A stretch of 15,072 bases of DNA from Bacilli bacterium (GCA_028691715.1 JAQUYR010000002.1:34963-50034), one strand, 5' to 3'; shown: positions 1 to 6,937, numbered from the stretch's first letter. Made by a program: numbers and translations. The notes: generated by a model from the sequence alone, not told the origin.

Positions 1-111
1 ACTAAAGCTATCAATTCCAATAAGGGGGAGATATAATTGACTCAAAACGAACAAATCATCGCCACCTAAACAAAACGTTTTTTGAATTTTAAAAATATTG
101 TGTACTTCCAT
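1..111 (-). CDS. Replication initiation protein DnaB/DnaD-like, N-terminal fragment (runs off left edge)
   Basis: Only the first 37 codons are in the window. The ATG lies at 109-111 and the reading frame stays open to base 1. The visible protein reads MEVHNIFKIQ at its start and contains the segment LSQLYLPLIGIDSFS, which resembles the N-terminal 'LYxPLIGxxAxSLY' motif of Bacillus DnaB, the helicase-loading initiation protein of the DnaB/DnaD family. Position supports this: in Bacillus subtilis the order is polA, mutM, coaE, nrdR, dnaB, dnaI, and here the gene follows mutM, coaE and a small gene on the same strand. A weak AGTGAG ribosome binding site precedes the ATG, 34 bases after the previous stop, so it is probably the next gene of the operon. 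The assignment rests on a short match plus synteny. DnaB-type proteins are normally several hundred residues long, so most of this one is unseen. Confidence 0.62.
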   Translation of the reverse strand, partial: MEVHNIFKIQKTFCLGGDDLFVLSQLYLPLIGIDSFS

Positions 112-145
112 ATCTTTACTCACTTTCAATAAATCTTAATACTCT

Positions 146-514
146 TTATTGTTTGTATAAACTTACTCCTTTAAAAGGTAGTTTACTATCAAAAAATTTG
201 TATAAACGATCAATAATTTTTATGCCTTTTCCAAAAGGAAGCATTTTATATGTTGTTACACTCAAGTCAACTGCTGTTTCTGTTGGCCGAGGGCTTATTA
301 CAACAACAGTGCAAGAATATTCTGGGCATTCATAGAACATCTCACAAAAATTCTCATTGTTAGCTTTTAAAACACCTTTTTCTTGAGCTATCAATTCTTC
401 AACAACTGCTTTAACATCATCATTGCGAGCCCGATAATATCTAGTCCTCAAATTGCTGAGATAATGATCCTCTCCTGTTTCAAAGTTGTTTGAAAAATAA
501 TCTCTAAATTTCAT
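146..514 (-). CDS. Conserved-looking hypothetical protein, 122 residues, between coaE and dnaB-like
   Basis: I do not recognise this protein. It is 122 residues long and soluble, with no signal peptide or membrane segment. The N-terminal half is charged and probably helical (MKFRDYFSNN, then LRTRYYRARNDDVKAVVEEL). A middle section holds three cysteines at 57, 63 and 68 (FCEMFYECPEYSC). A beta-rich half follows (CTVVVISPRPTETAVDLSVTTYK) and a basic tail with LPFGKGIKIIDRLYKFFDSKLPFKG. Its ATG overlaps the end of coaE by 11 bases, and a good AAAGGAG site lies inside coaE, so translation is probably coupled. It occupies the place where Bacillus has nrdR, but it lacks the NrdR zinc-ribbon and ATP-cone and is not NrdR. 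The cysteine spacing is not a classical zinc ribbon. Function unknown; a role tied to the replication and repair operon is only a guess from context. Confidence 0.8.
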   Translation of the reverse strand: MKFRDYFSNNFETGEDHYLSNLRTRYYRARNDDVKAVVEELIAQEKGVLKANNENFCEMFYECPEYSCTVVVISPRPTETAVDLSVTTYKMLPFGKGIKIIDRLYKFFDSKLPFKGVSLYKQ

Positions 515-1106
515 TGATTTTCTCCTTTAATATATTTAATATTTCATTAATCATTATTACTAATGAATCATTACCATTTGTTTCGTTACAAATTAAAAAA
601 TCTGCTCTTTTTTTCTTCTCTTCCAAAGGCATTTGATTAGACACCTTGGTTAAAGCAAATTCATCGCTGATTCCATCCCGAGTAATCAATCTTTCGATTT
701 GTTTTTCTAAAGATGTATAGACAACTATTATGTAGTCAAACATTTTTTCCATATTAGCTTCGTATAATAAAGGAACAGTGACAAAAATAATTTCTTGATT
801 TTTTTTATTCTTAATAAATTCTTCTATCTCTTTAATGACAAAAGGATGAACCAAGCCTTCAAGAATTCTCTTACTGGAATCATCATTAAAAATAATATCT
901 CCAAGTGATTTGCGATTTATTGTCAGATCATCATTCAGAATCGTTTTTCCAAATTTCTCAACAACCTGAAAATAGACTGGAGTATTGATTTCTAGCGCTT
1001 TATGGGCAATTTCATCAGCATCAATAACTTCATAACCCATTTCTTTTAAAATATCTGATACTCGGGTTTTTCCAGTAGCAATTGATCCAGTTATCCCAAC
1101 AACCAT
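504..1106 (-). CDS. coaE: Dephospho-CoA kinase
   Basis: Catalyses the last step of coenzyme A synthesis, ATP-dependent phosphorylation of the 3'-hydroxyl of dephospho-CoA, in the cytosol. The 200-residue protein has the P-loop GSIATGKT at residues 7-14, the DADEIAH segment that follows strand 2, the HPFV motif and PLLYE, all typical of CoaE, and the length matches the family. I chose the ATG at 1104-1106 because an AGGTGA site sits just upstream and the protein then starts MVVGITG, as CoaE proteins do. The longer open frame begins with TTG at 1139 inside mutM and would add an unlikely leader. The gene starts 5 bases after the mutM stop, and that TGA stop is part of the coaE ribosome binding site, which implies coupling. 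The gene end overlaps the next start by 11 bases. Confidence 0.95.
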   Translation of the reverse strand: MVVGITGSIATGKTRVSDILKEMGYEVIDADEIAHKALEINTPVYFQVVEKFGKTILNDDLTINRKSLGDIIFNDDSSKRILEGLVHPFVIKEIEEFIKNKKNQEIIFVTVPLLYEANMEKMFDYIIVVYTSLEKQIERLITRDGISDEFALTKVSNQMPLEEKKKRADFLICNETNGNDSLVIMINEILNILKEKINEI

Positions 1107-1111
1107 TATAT

Positions 1112-1939
1112 TCACCTCATTTTTTGACAATTCTGGCAATAATATGTGCCTCTTCCATTAATAAAAGTTTTAGTAATCTCCTTATGGCATATTGGACAGA
1201 TAGTTTTTGTGTGAACCATCAATTCATTCTGAAATTTCCCACTCATCTCATGAGCACTGACGAAACTTCTTATTGTAGTTCCCCCTAGAGTAATAGCTTT
1301 AGTAAGAACCTTTTGAGAAACCACAGCAATATTATTGAGCTCTTCCAAAGTAAGACTATTCGCAGGTTGCATTGGATTAATGCGTGCCATGAAACAAACC
1401 TCATTGGCATAGATATTACCAAGACCACTAATTATTGTTTGATCAAGGAGAACCGACTTTATCGGTTTTCCAATTCTTTTAAATTTTTCTTGGAGATACT
1501 TTCCATCAAATCCTTCATCAAAAGGTTCTTTTCCCAAACTTATTAGAGGTTTTTGTTTTAAAACAACATTTAAGTCATTGGTATTAAACAAATACATCGT
1601 TCCAAATTTTCTAGTATCATTGTATCTAAGAGTTTTTCCGCTTTTTAAAAAGAAAATTATATGCTCGTGCTTTGTTTTTTCCTCATTACCTTTTAATGAG
1701 TACTTTCCTTCCATCCTTAAATGAGATAACAATATTACATCACTAAAAATAAAAATCAAATACTTACCTTTTCTTTTAATATCAACAAATTTCTGACCTT
1801 TTAAATGATTTATAAAATCATCATCGGTGACATTTTGAAGAATACGATTACAAAATATCTTGACATCAATTATTGTTTCTCCGATAACCATTTCCTTTAA
1901 ATCATTCTTTACAGTCTCTACTTCTGGTAATTCTGGCAT
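1112..1939 (-). CDS. mutM: Formamidopyrimidine-DNA glycosylase (Fpg)
   Basis: Removes oxidised purines such as 8-oxoguanine and cleaves the abasic site (beta/delta lyase). The protein starts MPELPEVETV, giving the catalytic Pro2 and Glu3 after Met removal. Other visible elements are the conserved lysine in KRKGKYL (Lys59), the LRMEGKY loop with intercalating Met, the helix-two-turn-helix region (LLDQTIISGLGNIYANE, about 164-180) and a C-terminal zinc finger with Cys248, Cys251, Cys268 and Cys271, including the NGRGTYYC loop with its DNA-binding Arg. The length of 275 residues is normal. It starts 2 bases after the nitroreductase stop and ends in TGA 5 bases before coaE. Its own ribosome binding site is weak (GAGATGAT region), so it probably depends on coupling with the upstream gene. 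mutM next to coaE is the classic Bacillota arrangement. Confidence 0.97.
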   Translation of the reverse strand: MPELPEVETVKNDLKEMVIGETIIDVKIFCNRILQNVTDDDFINHLKGQKFVDIKRKGKYLIFIFSDVILLSHLRMEGKYSLKGNEEKTKHEHIIFFLKSGKTLRYNDTRKFGTMYLFNTNDLNVVLKQKPLISLGKEPFDEGFDGKYLQEKFKRIGKPIKSVLLDQTIISGLGNIYANEVCFMARINPMQPANSLTLEELNNIAVVSQKVLTKAITLGGTTIRSFVSAHEMSGKFQNELMVHTKTICPICHKEITKTFINGRGTYYCQNCQKMR

Positions 1940-1941
1940 AT

Positions 1942-2448
1942 TTATATCATCTCATAATAAACTTTGTTTGAATCAAAGCGATCAACAAATTTAAAATCAT
2001 CCTTATTTTTTGGATAACCAAAGCCAACAATAGCGAATGGTTCAAGATATTCAGGAATTGAAAAAACATTTTTAATCATATCCATTCTTTCTTTATTGGG
2101 ATAGATTCCACACCAACAAGAACCAATTTTCAAACTAGTAGCCATTAATAGGGCATTCTCTATAGAAGCAGACATATCCTGGGGATACATAGCTTCCGTT
2201 TTTAAATTTCTTTTATCTGTCAGGAAGATTATTGCACATGGTGCGTCGATCAACGATCTAGCAGATGATGACATATTAGCATATTTCTTTAACAATTCTC
2301 TATTCTGAACAATTAAAAAATTCCATGGTTGTTGATTTCTAGCACTTGGAGCTTGCATAGCAGCCCTAATAATCGCTTCTATTTCTTCTTTTTTCAAAGG
2401 CTCTTCTGAATAGGTTCTAATACTTCTACGTAAATTAATAACTTCCAT
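1942..2448 (-). CDS. Nitroreductase family protein (FMN-dependent oxidoreductase)
   Basis: Small 168-residue member of the nitroreductase superfamily, which uses FMN and NAD(P)H to reduce nitro compounds, quinones, flavins or other substrates. Diagnostic features are the N-terminal RRSIR motif at 7-11 that contacts the FMN phosphate, APSARNQQPWNF at 33-44, the helical core LMATSLKIGSCWCGIYP, and the late IVGFGYPK motif. The substrate cannot be told from sequence; the short form is common in anaerobic Bacillota. It is the first gene of the operon with mutM, coaE and the small hypothetical gene, behind its own promoter and a GAGG ribosome binding site 6 bases from the ATG. The family call is firm and the biochemical role open. 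Its coupling to an oxidative-DNA-damage glycosylase suggests, but does not show, a redox-stress link. Confidence 0.9.
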   Translation of the reverse strand: MEVINLRRSIRTYSEEPLKKEEIEAIIRAAMQAPSARNQQPWNFLIVQNRELLKKYANMSSSARSLIDAPCAIIFLTDKRNLKTEAMYPQDMSASIENALLMATSLKIGSCWCGIYPNKERMDMIKNVFSIPEYLEPFAIVGFGYPKNKDDFKFVDRFDSNKVYYEMI

Positions 2449-2478
2449 CTCATGCCTCGCTTTTCTTGTCTTTTGTTT

Positions 2479-2508
2479 ATTATAACACGCTAACGACTAT
2501 TTTTACAA
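2479..2508 (-). promoter_or_regulatory. Sigma-A promoter of the nitroreductase-mutM-coaE operon
   Basis: On the minus strand a perfect TATAAT (2479-2484) is preceded by TG plus one base, making the extended -10 TGTTATAAT. A TTGTAA -35 box lies at 2503-2508 with 18-base spacing. The start point should fall near 2472, about 24 bases before the nitroreductase ATG. It lies just downstream of the polA terminator, so the operon has its own start. Confidence 0.75.
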
Positions 2509-2527
2509 TTAATTTTAATTATATTTT

Positions 2528-2568
2528 AAAAAGCAGTAAACAAATCAAATCAATGATTTTTTTACTGC
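2528..2568 (-). terminator. Rho-independent terminator of polA
   Basis: Minus-strand stem GCAGTAAA / TTTACTGC (2561-2568 with 2533-2540) around a 20-base AT-rich loop that can fold a small inner stem. A run of five T residues (2528-2532) follows. It begins 11 bases after the polA stop. The large loop makes it weaker than a textbook case, but position and T-run fit. Confidence 0.75.
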
Positions 2569-2578
2569 CTTAGATTTT

Positions 2579-5212
2579 TTATTTTGCTTCAAACCAATTT
2601 TTACCTGAACTAACTTCAGCAATCAGTGGTACTTCCAATTTTACAGCATTTTCCATAGCCTCTTTAATCAGTTTCTTCATAGCACTCACTTCAGAAAGAG
2701 GACAATCAAAAACCAGTTCATCGTGAACCTGAGCGATAATTAATGATTTTAAATTATTTTTTTTGATTGCATCATATATCTTAATCATGGCTATCTTAAT
2801 AATATCCGCTGCTGTACCCTGAATTGGTGAATTCATTGCTGTTCTTTCTCCAAAACCTCTCAAATTAGCATTATCACTGAGTATTTCTGGTAAGTATCGT
2901 CGACGATTATATAGTGTTAAAGAATATCCCGTTGCTTTAGCGCTGGTTATAAAGTTATCCAGACAAGTCTTGGCTTGATCATAGGTATAAAAATATTTAT
3001 TGATATATATATTAGCTTCAAGTGGAGAAATATTAATCGCTTCACTAAGTCCCCAAGCACTCATGCCATAAATGATTCCAAAATTTATCGCCTTTGCTGT
3101 CCTTCGCATATTCTTAGTTACATTCTCCAATTTAACATCAAATAATTCACTAGCTGTCTGAGAGTGGAAATCAACTGTATTCCTAAAAGCTTCAATCATT
3201 CGATCATCTTTTGCCATATGAGCTAAAACTCTTAATTCAATTTGAGAATAATCAGCACTAAGGATTTCGCCATCTGGAAATCTTGAAACAAAGATTTCTC
3301 GAATTACTTGTCCCTCTTCTGTTCTTATTGGCATGTTTTGAATATTTGGTTCGATTGAAGAAAGTCTTCCCGTTAATGTCAATGCCTGTTTATATAGTGG
3401 ATGGATATATCTATCCTCATCAGTTACTTCCATAATACCATTGACATATGTTGAGATGAGTTTTACATATCCCCGATATTTTAAAATCAACTTGGCAATT
3501 TCATATTTTTCAGCCAGTTTTTCTAAGACATCAACATTTGTTGAAAAACCAGTTTTATTCTTTTTACCGTGAGGTAATTGCATTTTATCAAACAATATTT
3601 CTCCCAGTTGTTTAGGAGAATTAATATTGAATTCCTCTCCAGCAATATCAAATATCCTTTTAGAAATCTCTTCTACTTTATAATTTAGATCCTCTCCAAT
3701 TTCTTTTAGACGATCAATATCGACTTTTAGTCCAGAAAATTCAACCTTTGATAACACTTCTGATAGATGTAGTTCCACTGATGATAAATATTCAACATCT
3801 ATTTCTTTGATCTTAGCAATAACATCGGGATATATATCCTGAATTATTAAACACTTTCTAACAGCATAATCGCTATATATTGAAATGTTTGGTACTGCCA
3901 TTTTAGTATTAGATCCATAGATATTTTCAAGATACAAAATATTGCTGTTTGTAAAATTATCAGCCACTCTTTTAAAGTCATCGCTGCTATAAGATGGATT
4001 AATCAAGTAAGCATCAAGCAGTAAATCAAAGCAAACACCTCTAATTTTAATGTTTTCCTGATGTAAGACCATTAATAGAGTCTTATAATCAAATGTTTTC
4101 TTTGAATATTTTTCATTTTCGAGATATCTCTTCAACTCTTCACTAGAGACTAAAACATCCCTAGTTATGAAATAACTACCACTTTCATTTTTCAATCCTA
4201 AACCCAGGAATTTTCCCTTGAAGTAATTGCTTCCAAATACCTCTGGTATAATTATGGCATCGCTATTTAAAGTTAATAAAGAAAGTTTTTCCTCTTCATC
4301 TATAAGATAATAGTCACAAGTGTCCTTTGTCTTTTTAGACATCTCTAGTTTATTAATCCTTTTTAATAGTGAATTGAATTCCATTTCTTGAAAAAAAGCG
4401 ATTAACTCATTTACATCGGTATCCCCGATTTTTAGATCCTTATCAGTAATCTTCAAGTCGATATCTTTCTTTAAAGTGGCTAGTTCCTTACACATGTAGG
4501 CAGATTCTTTACCACCAATAAATAATTCCTTTGTTCTTCCCTTCAAATCATCAATATTCTCATATATGTTTTCTATGGTCTTGTATTGCTCAATCAATTT
4601 TATTGCTGTTTTTTCACCGACACCTCTTATACCAGGTAGATTATCTGACGAGTCTCCAACAAGGCCTTTATAATCAACTACTTGAGAAGGCTCAAATCCC
4701 ATCTTTTCATAAAAATTATTGGAATTATATTCCTCCAATTCACCAACACCTTTTCTTGTTAAACAAACTTTAATCTTTCCATTGACTAACTGTAATAAAT
4801 CCTTGTCCCCCGTTATAACTATTATTTCATCAAAGTCATCATATTCAAGCATAGAAACGCTAGCGATTAAATCATCTGCTTCAAAATCAAGACTTTCTAT
4901 TCGCTTTATTTTTAAAATATCGAGATATTTTTTTATAAGCGGAATTTGCTCTCGAAGTTCATCAGGTAGTTTAGTTCTTGTTCCCTTATACTCTTTGTAC
5001 TGCTGATGCCTAAAAGTTTGTTTCCCCGCGTCAAAAGCCACGAATGCATACTGAAAGCCATCCTCAAGAAGTTTTGTTAACATATTAGAAAAGCCAAATA
5101 AAGCATTTGTATACTGACCTTTACTAGTTTTCATCAAATTTCCAGTATAAGCTGTAGCATAATAAGACCTAAACATTAAACTATTACCATCAATTAAAAT
5201 AATTTTTTTCAT
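2579..5212 (-). CDS. polA: DNA polymerase I (5' nuclease active, proofreading domain degenerate)
   Basis: Fills gaps in repair and removes RNA primers from Okazaki fragments. The 877-residue protein has three regions. The 5'-3' nuclease (about 1-290) keeps its acidic metal ligands: Asp8 in LIDGNS, Asp61, EADD at 111-114, TGDKD at 134-138 and GDSSDN at 186-191. The 3'-5' exonuclease-like region (about 300-460) lacks the DxE motif: the place where it should be reads IPEVFG (322-327), so it aligns with inactive Bacillus-type polymerases. The polymerase domain has motif A DYSQIELR (from 654), motif B RRTAKAINFG (703-712) and motif C QVHDE (Asp831, Glu832). I chose the ATG at 5210-5212 because AGGTGA lies 6 bases upstream; the GTG at 5221 is part of that site. 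The gene is monocistronic, with its own promoter and terminator. Confidence 0.97.
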   Translation of the reverse strand: MKKIILIDGNSLMFRSYYATAYTGNLMKTSKGQYTNALFGFSNMLTKLLEDGFQYAFVAFDAGKQTFRHQQYKEYKGTRTKLPDELREQIPLIKKYLDILKIKRIESLDFEADDLIASVSMLEYDDFDEIIVITGDKDLLQLVNGKIKVCLTRKGVGELEEYNSNNFYEKMGFEPSQVVDYKGLVGDSSDNLPGIRGVGEKTAIKLIEQYKTIENIYENIDDLKGRTKELFIGGKESAYMCKELATLKKDIDLKITDKDLKIGDTDVNELIAFFQEMEFNSLLKRINKLEMSKKTKDTCDYYLIDEEEKLSLLTLNSDAIIIPEVFGSNYFKGKFLGLGLKNESGSYFITRDVLVSSEELKRYLENEKYSKKTFDYKTLLMVLHQENIKIRGVCFDLLLDAYLINPSYSSDDFKRVADNFTNSNILYLENIYGSNTKMAVPNISIYSDYAVRKCLIIQDIYPDVIAKIKEIDVEYLSSVELHLSEVLSKVEFSGLKVDIDRLKEIGEDLNYKVEEISKRIFDIAGEEFNINSPKQLGEILFDKMQLPHGKKNKTGFSTNVDVLEKLAEKYEIAKLILKYRGYVKLISTYVNGIMEVTDEDRYIHPLYKQALTLTGRLSSIEPNIQNMPIRTEEGQVIREIFVSRFPDGEILSADYSQIELRVLAHMAKDDRMIEAFRNTVDFHSQTASELFDVKLENVTKNMRRTAKAINFGIIYGMSAWGLSEAINISPLEANIYINKYFYTYDQAKTCLDNFITSAKATGYSLTLYNRRRYLPEILSDNANLRGFGERTAMNSPIQGTAADIIKIAMIKIYDAIKKNNLKSLIIAQVHDELVFDCPLSEVSAMKKLIKEAMENAVKLEVPLIAEVSSGKNWFEAK

Positions 5213-5229
5213 ATAATTCACCTATTTTT

Positions 5230-5238
5230 ATTTTACCA
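5230..5238 (-). promoter_or_regulatory. Extended -10 promoter element of polA
   Basis: Minus-strand TGGTAAAAT, a TGn-extended -10 (TAAAAT at 5230-5235). There is no convincing -35 box at 16-18 bases, so recognition would rely on the extended -10. The predicted start near 5223 gives a leader of about 11 bases that just holds the AGGTGA ribosome binding site. Confidence 0.5.
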
Positions 5239-5270
5239 TATCAAGAGAAAAAATAACATAAAAATTTCAA

Positions 5271-5282
5271 AATAGCGCTATT
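5271..5282. repeat. 12-base perfect palindrome upstream of polA
   Basis: AATAGCGCTATT is identical on both strands and its GCGC core stands out in very AT-rich surroundings. It lies about 35 bases upstream of the polA -10 box, a fitting place for a regulator site, and about 170 bases upstream of the lipoprotein promoter. No known operator consensus is recognised. Confidence 0.5.
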
Positions 5283-5371
5283 CACAGAAAATACTTTATC
5301 TTTAAATTTAACTTGTTTTCTTTTTTATTCATAGCAGAAAACATATTTAAAAGATTAATTCAAAAAAATAA

Positions 5372-5406
5372 TTACTTTGTTAGAAAATGTGACTTTTACT
5401 TTGTTA
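5372..5406 (+). repeat. Direct repeat TTACTTTGTTA, two copies 24 bases apart
   Basis: Exact 11-base copies at 5372-5382 and 5396-5406 lie 50-85 bases upstream of the -35 box of the lipoprotein promoter. The spacing of just over two helical turns would put both on nearly the same face of the DNA, as for a paired activator site. In AT-rich DNA chance is possible. Confidence 0.4.
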
Positions 5407-5438
5407 TATAAATGAGATATAGTTTTCTTTTTAAATTT

Positions 5439-5463
5439 AAAAGTCCTAAAAAAATTGACTTTT
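5439..5463. repeat. Inverted repeat over the -35 box (operator-like)
   Basis: AAAAGTC (5439-5445) and GACTTTT (5457-5463) form a 7-base inverted repeat with an 11-base centre. The right arm overlaps the TTGACT -35 hexamer, so a protein bound here would compete with RNA polymerase. A weak transcript hairpin is an alternative, but the stem has few G-C pairs. Confidence 0.4.
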
Positions 5464-5483
5464 TATTAAGAAAGAAGTATAAT
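5455..5483 (+). promoter_or_regulatory. Strong sigma-A promoter of the lipoprotein gene
   Basis: TTGACT (5455-5460), a 17-base spacer and a perfect TATAAT (5478-5483). It is the closest to consensus in the window. Transcription should start near 5490 and leave a leader of about 120 bases before the ATG at 5611, longer than any other leader here. Confidence 0.85.
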
Positions 5484-5610
5484 ATACCATAGTGCTTATT
5501 GAGTTTGTTGTACTATAGATAAGCTTTTATCAAAAGTGTTTTAAGAATACATTAAGAAAAAAATGTTAATATACCAATGTTATTAAAAAAATTGAAAAAG
5601 GAATGTTATT

Positions 5611-6186
5611 ATGAAAAAATATTTAGTACTTTTAGTCATATTATTTATTGCTCTAGTAGGCACCGCATGCAAGGACAATGAAAAAAATCTTTATACCGAT
5701 GGCATTATTTATGAGTGTGAAACCTATTATAAAACTGTTGGAAGTACTCGTTTAGATATCCTGGAAATGACAACTGATGAACTAGGAAATCCCAACAGCG
5801 GTTTCAAATATTATCGTCTAGTTTTCTTTGCTGATCGAACATTTGCTTTTGTCTCTCTTCCATACTCTACTGGAGTTGAAGAAATATATTATGGTACTTA
5901 TGTTCAAAAGAATGAAACTTCTAATGTAGCAAGAATCGGTGATGATGGTAAGATTGTTACTGATGAAAGTGGAAATATTGTTTATGATGAAGTTGTTAAT
6001 AGTGTTATCACCCTTTACTATGAGAACGTTAATGTCTCAATGGAAGACATATTTGGATATGAAAAATATACTGTCTCTCTAGATAAACAGACACTTACAA
6101 GAAAACAAACTCAGTATACTTCAACTTATCAAGCTACAGTTAATCAGACTTGGAAACGTGTTGAATTAAAAGATATTGAAAATTAA
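5611..6186 (+). CDS. Small predicted lipoprotein, 191 residues, function unknown
   Basis: The N-terminus MKKYLVLLVILFIALVGTAC is a lipoprotein signal peptide: two lysines, a hydrophobic core, and Cys20 as the predicted lipidated residue. Gly at -3 is less usual than Leu but is allowed in the lipobox pattern. The mature part is about 170 residues, rich in Tyr, Thr and acidic residues, with alternating beta-type segments (RLVFFADRTFAFVSL, YYGTYVQKNET, VITLYYENVNVS, YTVSLDKQTLTRKQ). This strand pattern, ending in a 'tolerated value then rewritten table' style YTVSLDKQTLT, resembles small lipocalin-like or similar beta-barrel lipoproteins, but I cannot assign a family. It is expressed alone from a strong promoter and followed directly by a terminator. 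It would be anchored on the outer face of the membrane. An AAAGGA ribosome binding site lies 8 bases before the ATG. Confidence 0.85.
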   Translation: MKKYLVLLVILFIALVGTACKDNEKNLYTDGIIYECETYYKTVGSTRLDILEMTTDELGNPNSGFKYYRLVFFADRTFAFVSLPYSTGVEEIYYGTYVQKNETSNVARIGDDGKIVTDESGNIVYDEVVNSVITLYYENVNVSMEDIFGYEKYTVSLDKQTLTRKQTQYTSTYQATVNQTWKRVELKDIEN

Positions 6187-6208
6187 AAGAGGTAAAACTC
6201 TTTTTTTT
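6185..6208 (+). terminator. Terminator of the lipoprotein gene
   Basis: Stem AAAAGAG / CTCTTTT (6185-6191 with 6198-6204) with a GTAAAA loop, running into eight T residues (6201-6208). It begins within the stop codon of the lipoprotein gene. Confidence 0.8.
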
Positions 6209-6214
6209 ATATAA

Positions 6215-6240
6215 AAAAAGCGAAAGATCATTCGCTTTTT
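6215..6240. terminator. Bidirectional terminator between lipoprotein gene and ribU
   Basis: Ten-base perfect stem AAAAAGCGAA / TTCGCTTTTT (6215-6224 with 6231-6240) with loop AGATCA. It has T-runs on both strands, so it can stop the minus-strand ribU transcript, whose stop codon it overlaps, and back up the plus-strand terminator just before it. Confidence 0.88.
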
Positions 6241-6880
6241 ATTCTTCTTTTTTAGAATTGTCATCGCCATCTATTTTATGAAGCAAACTAGAAACCTTTT
6301 TATAGACAATAAAGGTTACAGTTGAAACTACTGTAGCAATTATCGCGTTAAATGGTATTACAGCATAAATAATATATTTTTCCATATAATTGAACTCATT
6401 AATATCGGGTATTACCACTCGGCAAAGCGATAGAAAACTCTCAAGATCTCCATTAAAAAATAATTCTAGATATACTGGTACAAGAACAAAGTAATTTGCA
6501 ATTACCCCCACTATTATCCATGTGATACTTCCAAAAAGTAAGGCTATTAACCCACCAGTTTTAGTCTTATTTTTTTTATAAATCAATGATGTTACTAATA
6601 CAGTCAATGATCCTATCAAAAGATCAGCAAAATCACCAACATAAGCTGTCTTGCTAAATGGTAAAGACATTAAAAATTTAACTACTACAATCAACACTCC
6701 ACCAATTGGCCCCATCGAAAATCCCCCAATAATTGCTGGTAAAATCGAAAACTGAATCTCTAAAAAAGAGGGAAAAATTGGTAAGGGAAATTTTAAAAAA
6801 TATAAAACTGTTGACAGCCCAGCAAACAATCCTATTTTTGTAACATTTAAAATTCTTTTTCTTCTTGTTGTTTTCTTCAT
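6239..6880 (-). CDS. ribU: Riboflavin-specific ECF transporter S component RibU
   Basis: Membrane substrate-binding subunit that takes up riboflavin together with a shared ECF module (EcfT plus two ATPases, not in this window). The 213-residue protein has a basic N-terminus (MKKTTRRKR) and about six hydrophobic segments: around 15-30, 43-70, 84-101, 109-137, 168-192, plus a loop-rich section. It carries RibU-like features such as LPIFPSFLEIQFSILPAIIGGFSMGPIGG (given here as family resemblance, residues 33-61) and GDFADLLIGS. The FMN riboswitch directly upstream strongly supports the substrate. I chose the ATG at 6878-6880 because it has a GAAGGGAG ribosome binding site. The upstream in-frame ATG at 6916 lies in the loop of the riboswitch terminator and has no such site. 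It is the last gene of the ABC transporter-glycosidase run. Confidence 0.93.
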   Translation of the reverse strand: MKKTTRRKRILNVTKIGLFAGLSTVLYFLKFPLPIFPSFLEIQFSILPAIIGGFSMGPIGGVLIVVVKFLMSLPFSKTAYVGDFADLLIGSLTVLVTSLIYKKNKTKTGGLIALLFGSITWIIVGVIANYFVLVPVYLELFFNGDLESFLSLCRVVIPDINEFNYMEKYIIYAVIPFNAIIATVVSTVTFIVYKKVSSLLHKIDGDDNSKKEE

Positions 6881-6893
6881 AATAACTCCCTTC

Positions 6894-6925
6894 AAAAAAA
6901 GCGCTCCAAAAAACATCGGGGCGCT
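6894..6925 (-). terminator. Riboswitch-controlled terminator upstream of ribU
   Basis: Minus-strand stem AGCGCCCC / GGAGCGCT (6918-6925 with 6900-6907, one C-A mismatch), loop of about 10 bases, then seven T residues (6894-6900). It lies between the FMN aptamer and the ribU ribosome binding site, so FMN binding should end transcription here. I could not resolve the competing antiterminator by eye. Confidence 0.85.
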
Positions 6926-6937
6926 AAAAGATTCTTT

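Larger units (their letters stand above)
5213..5610. other. 398-base intergenic region between divergent polA and lipoprotein gene
   Basis: Very AT-rich non-coding region with no credible open reading frame. From left to right it holds the polA ribosome binding site and extended -10 box, a 12-base perfect palindrome (5271-5282), an 11-base direct repeat (5372-5406), an AT-only 14-base palindrome (5429-5442), a dyad over the -35 box (5439-5463), the strong plus-strand promoter (5455-5483) and a leader of about 120 bases. The leader contains a small hairpin GATAA-GCTT-TTATC near 5518-5531 and three copies of AATGTTA between about 5563 and 5609. I recognise no known riboswitch class in the leader. 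An AAAGGA ribosome binding site precedes the ATG at 5611. Confidence 0.7.

Noticed and set aside
1107..1139. Longer coaE start at 1139
   Set aside because: It is a TTG inside mutM without a good ribosome binding site; the ATG at 1106 has AGGTGA and gives the normal CoaE N-terminus.
4531..5006. Two plus-strand open frames opposite polA
   Set aside because: They are antisense to the conserved 5' nuclease domain of polA and show no protein-like features of their own.
5603..5614. Tiny upstream frame ATG-TTA-TTA-TGA overlapping the lipoprotein start
   Set aside because: Its ATG touches the ribosome binding site directly, leaving no spacing for initiation; it looks like chance in AT-rich DNA.
6881..6916. 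Longer ribU start at the in-frame ATG at 6916
   Set aside because: The ATG lies in the loop of the riboswitch terminator, has no ribosome binding site, and the extra 12 residues are encoded by the terminator and the real ribosome binding site.
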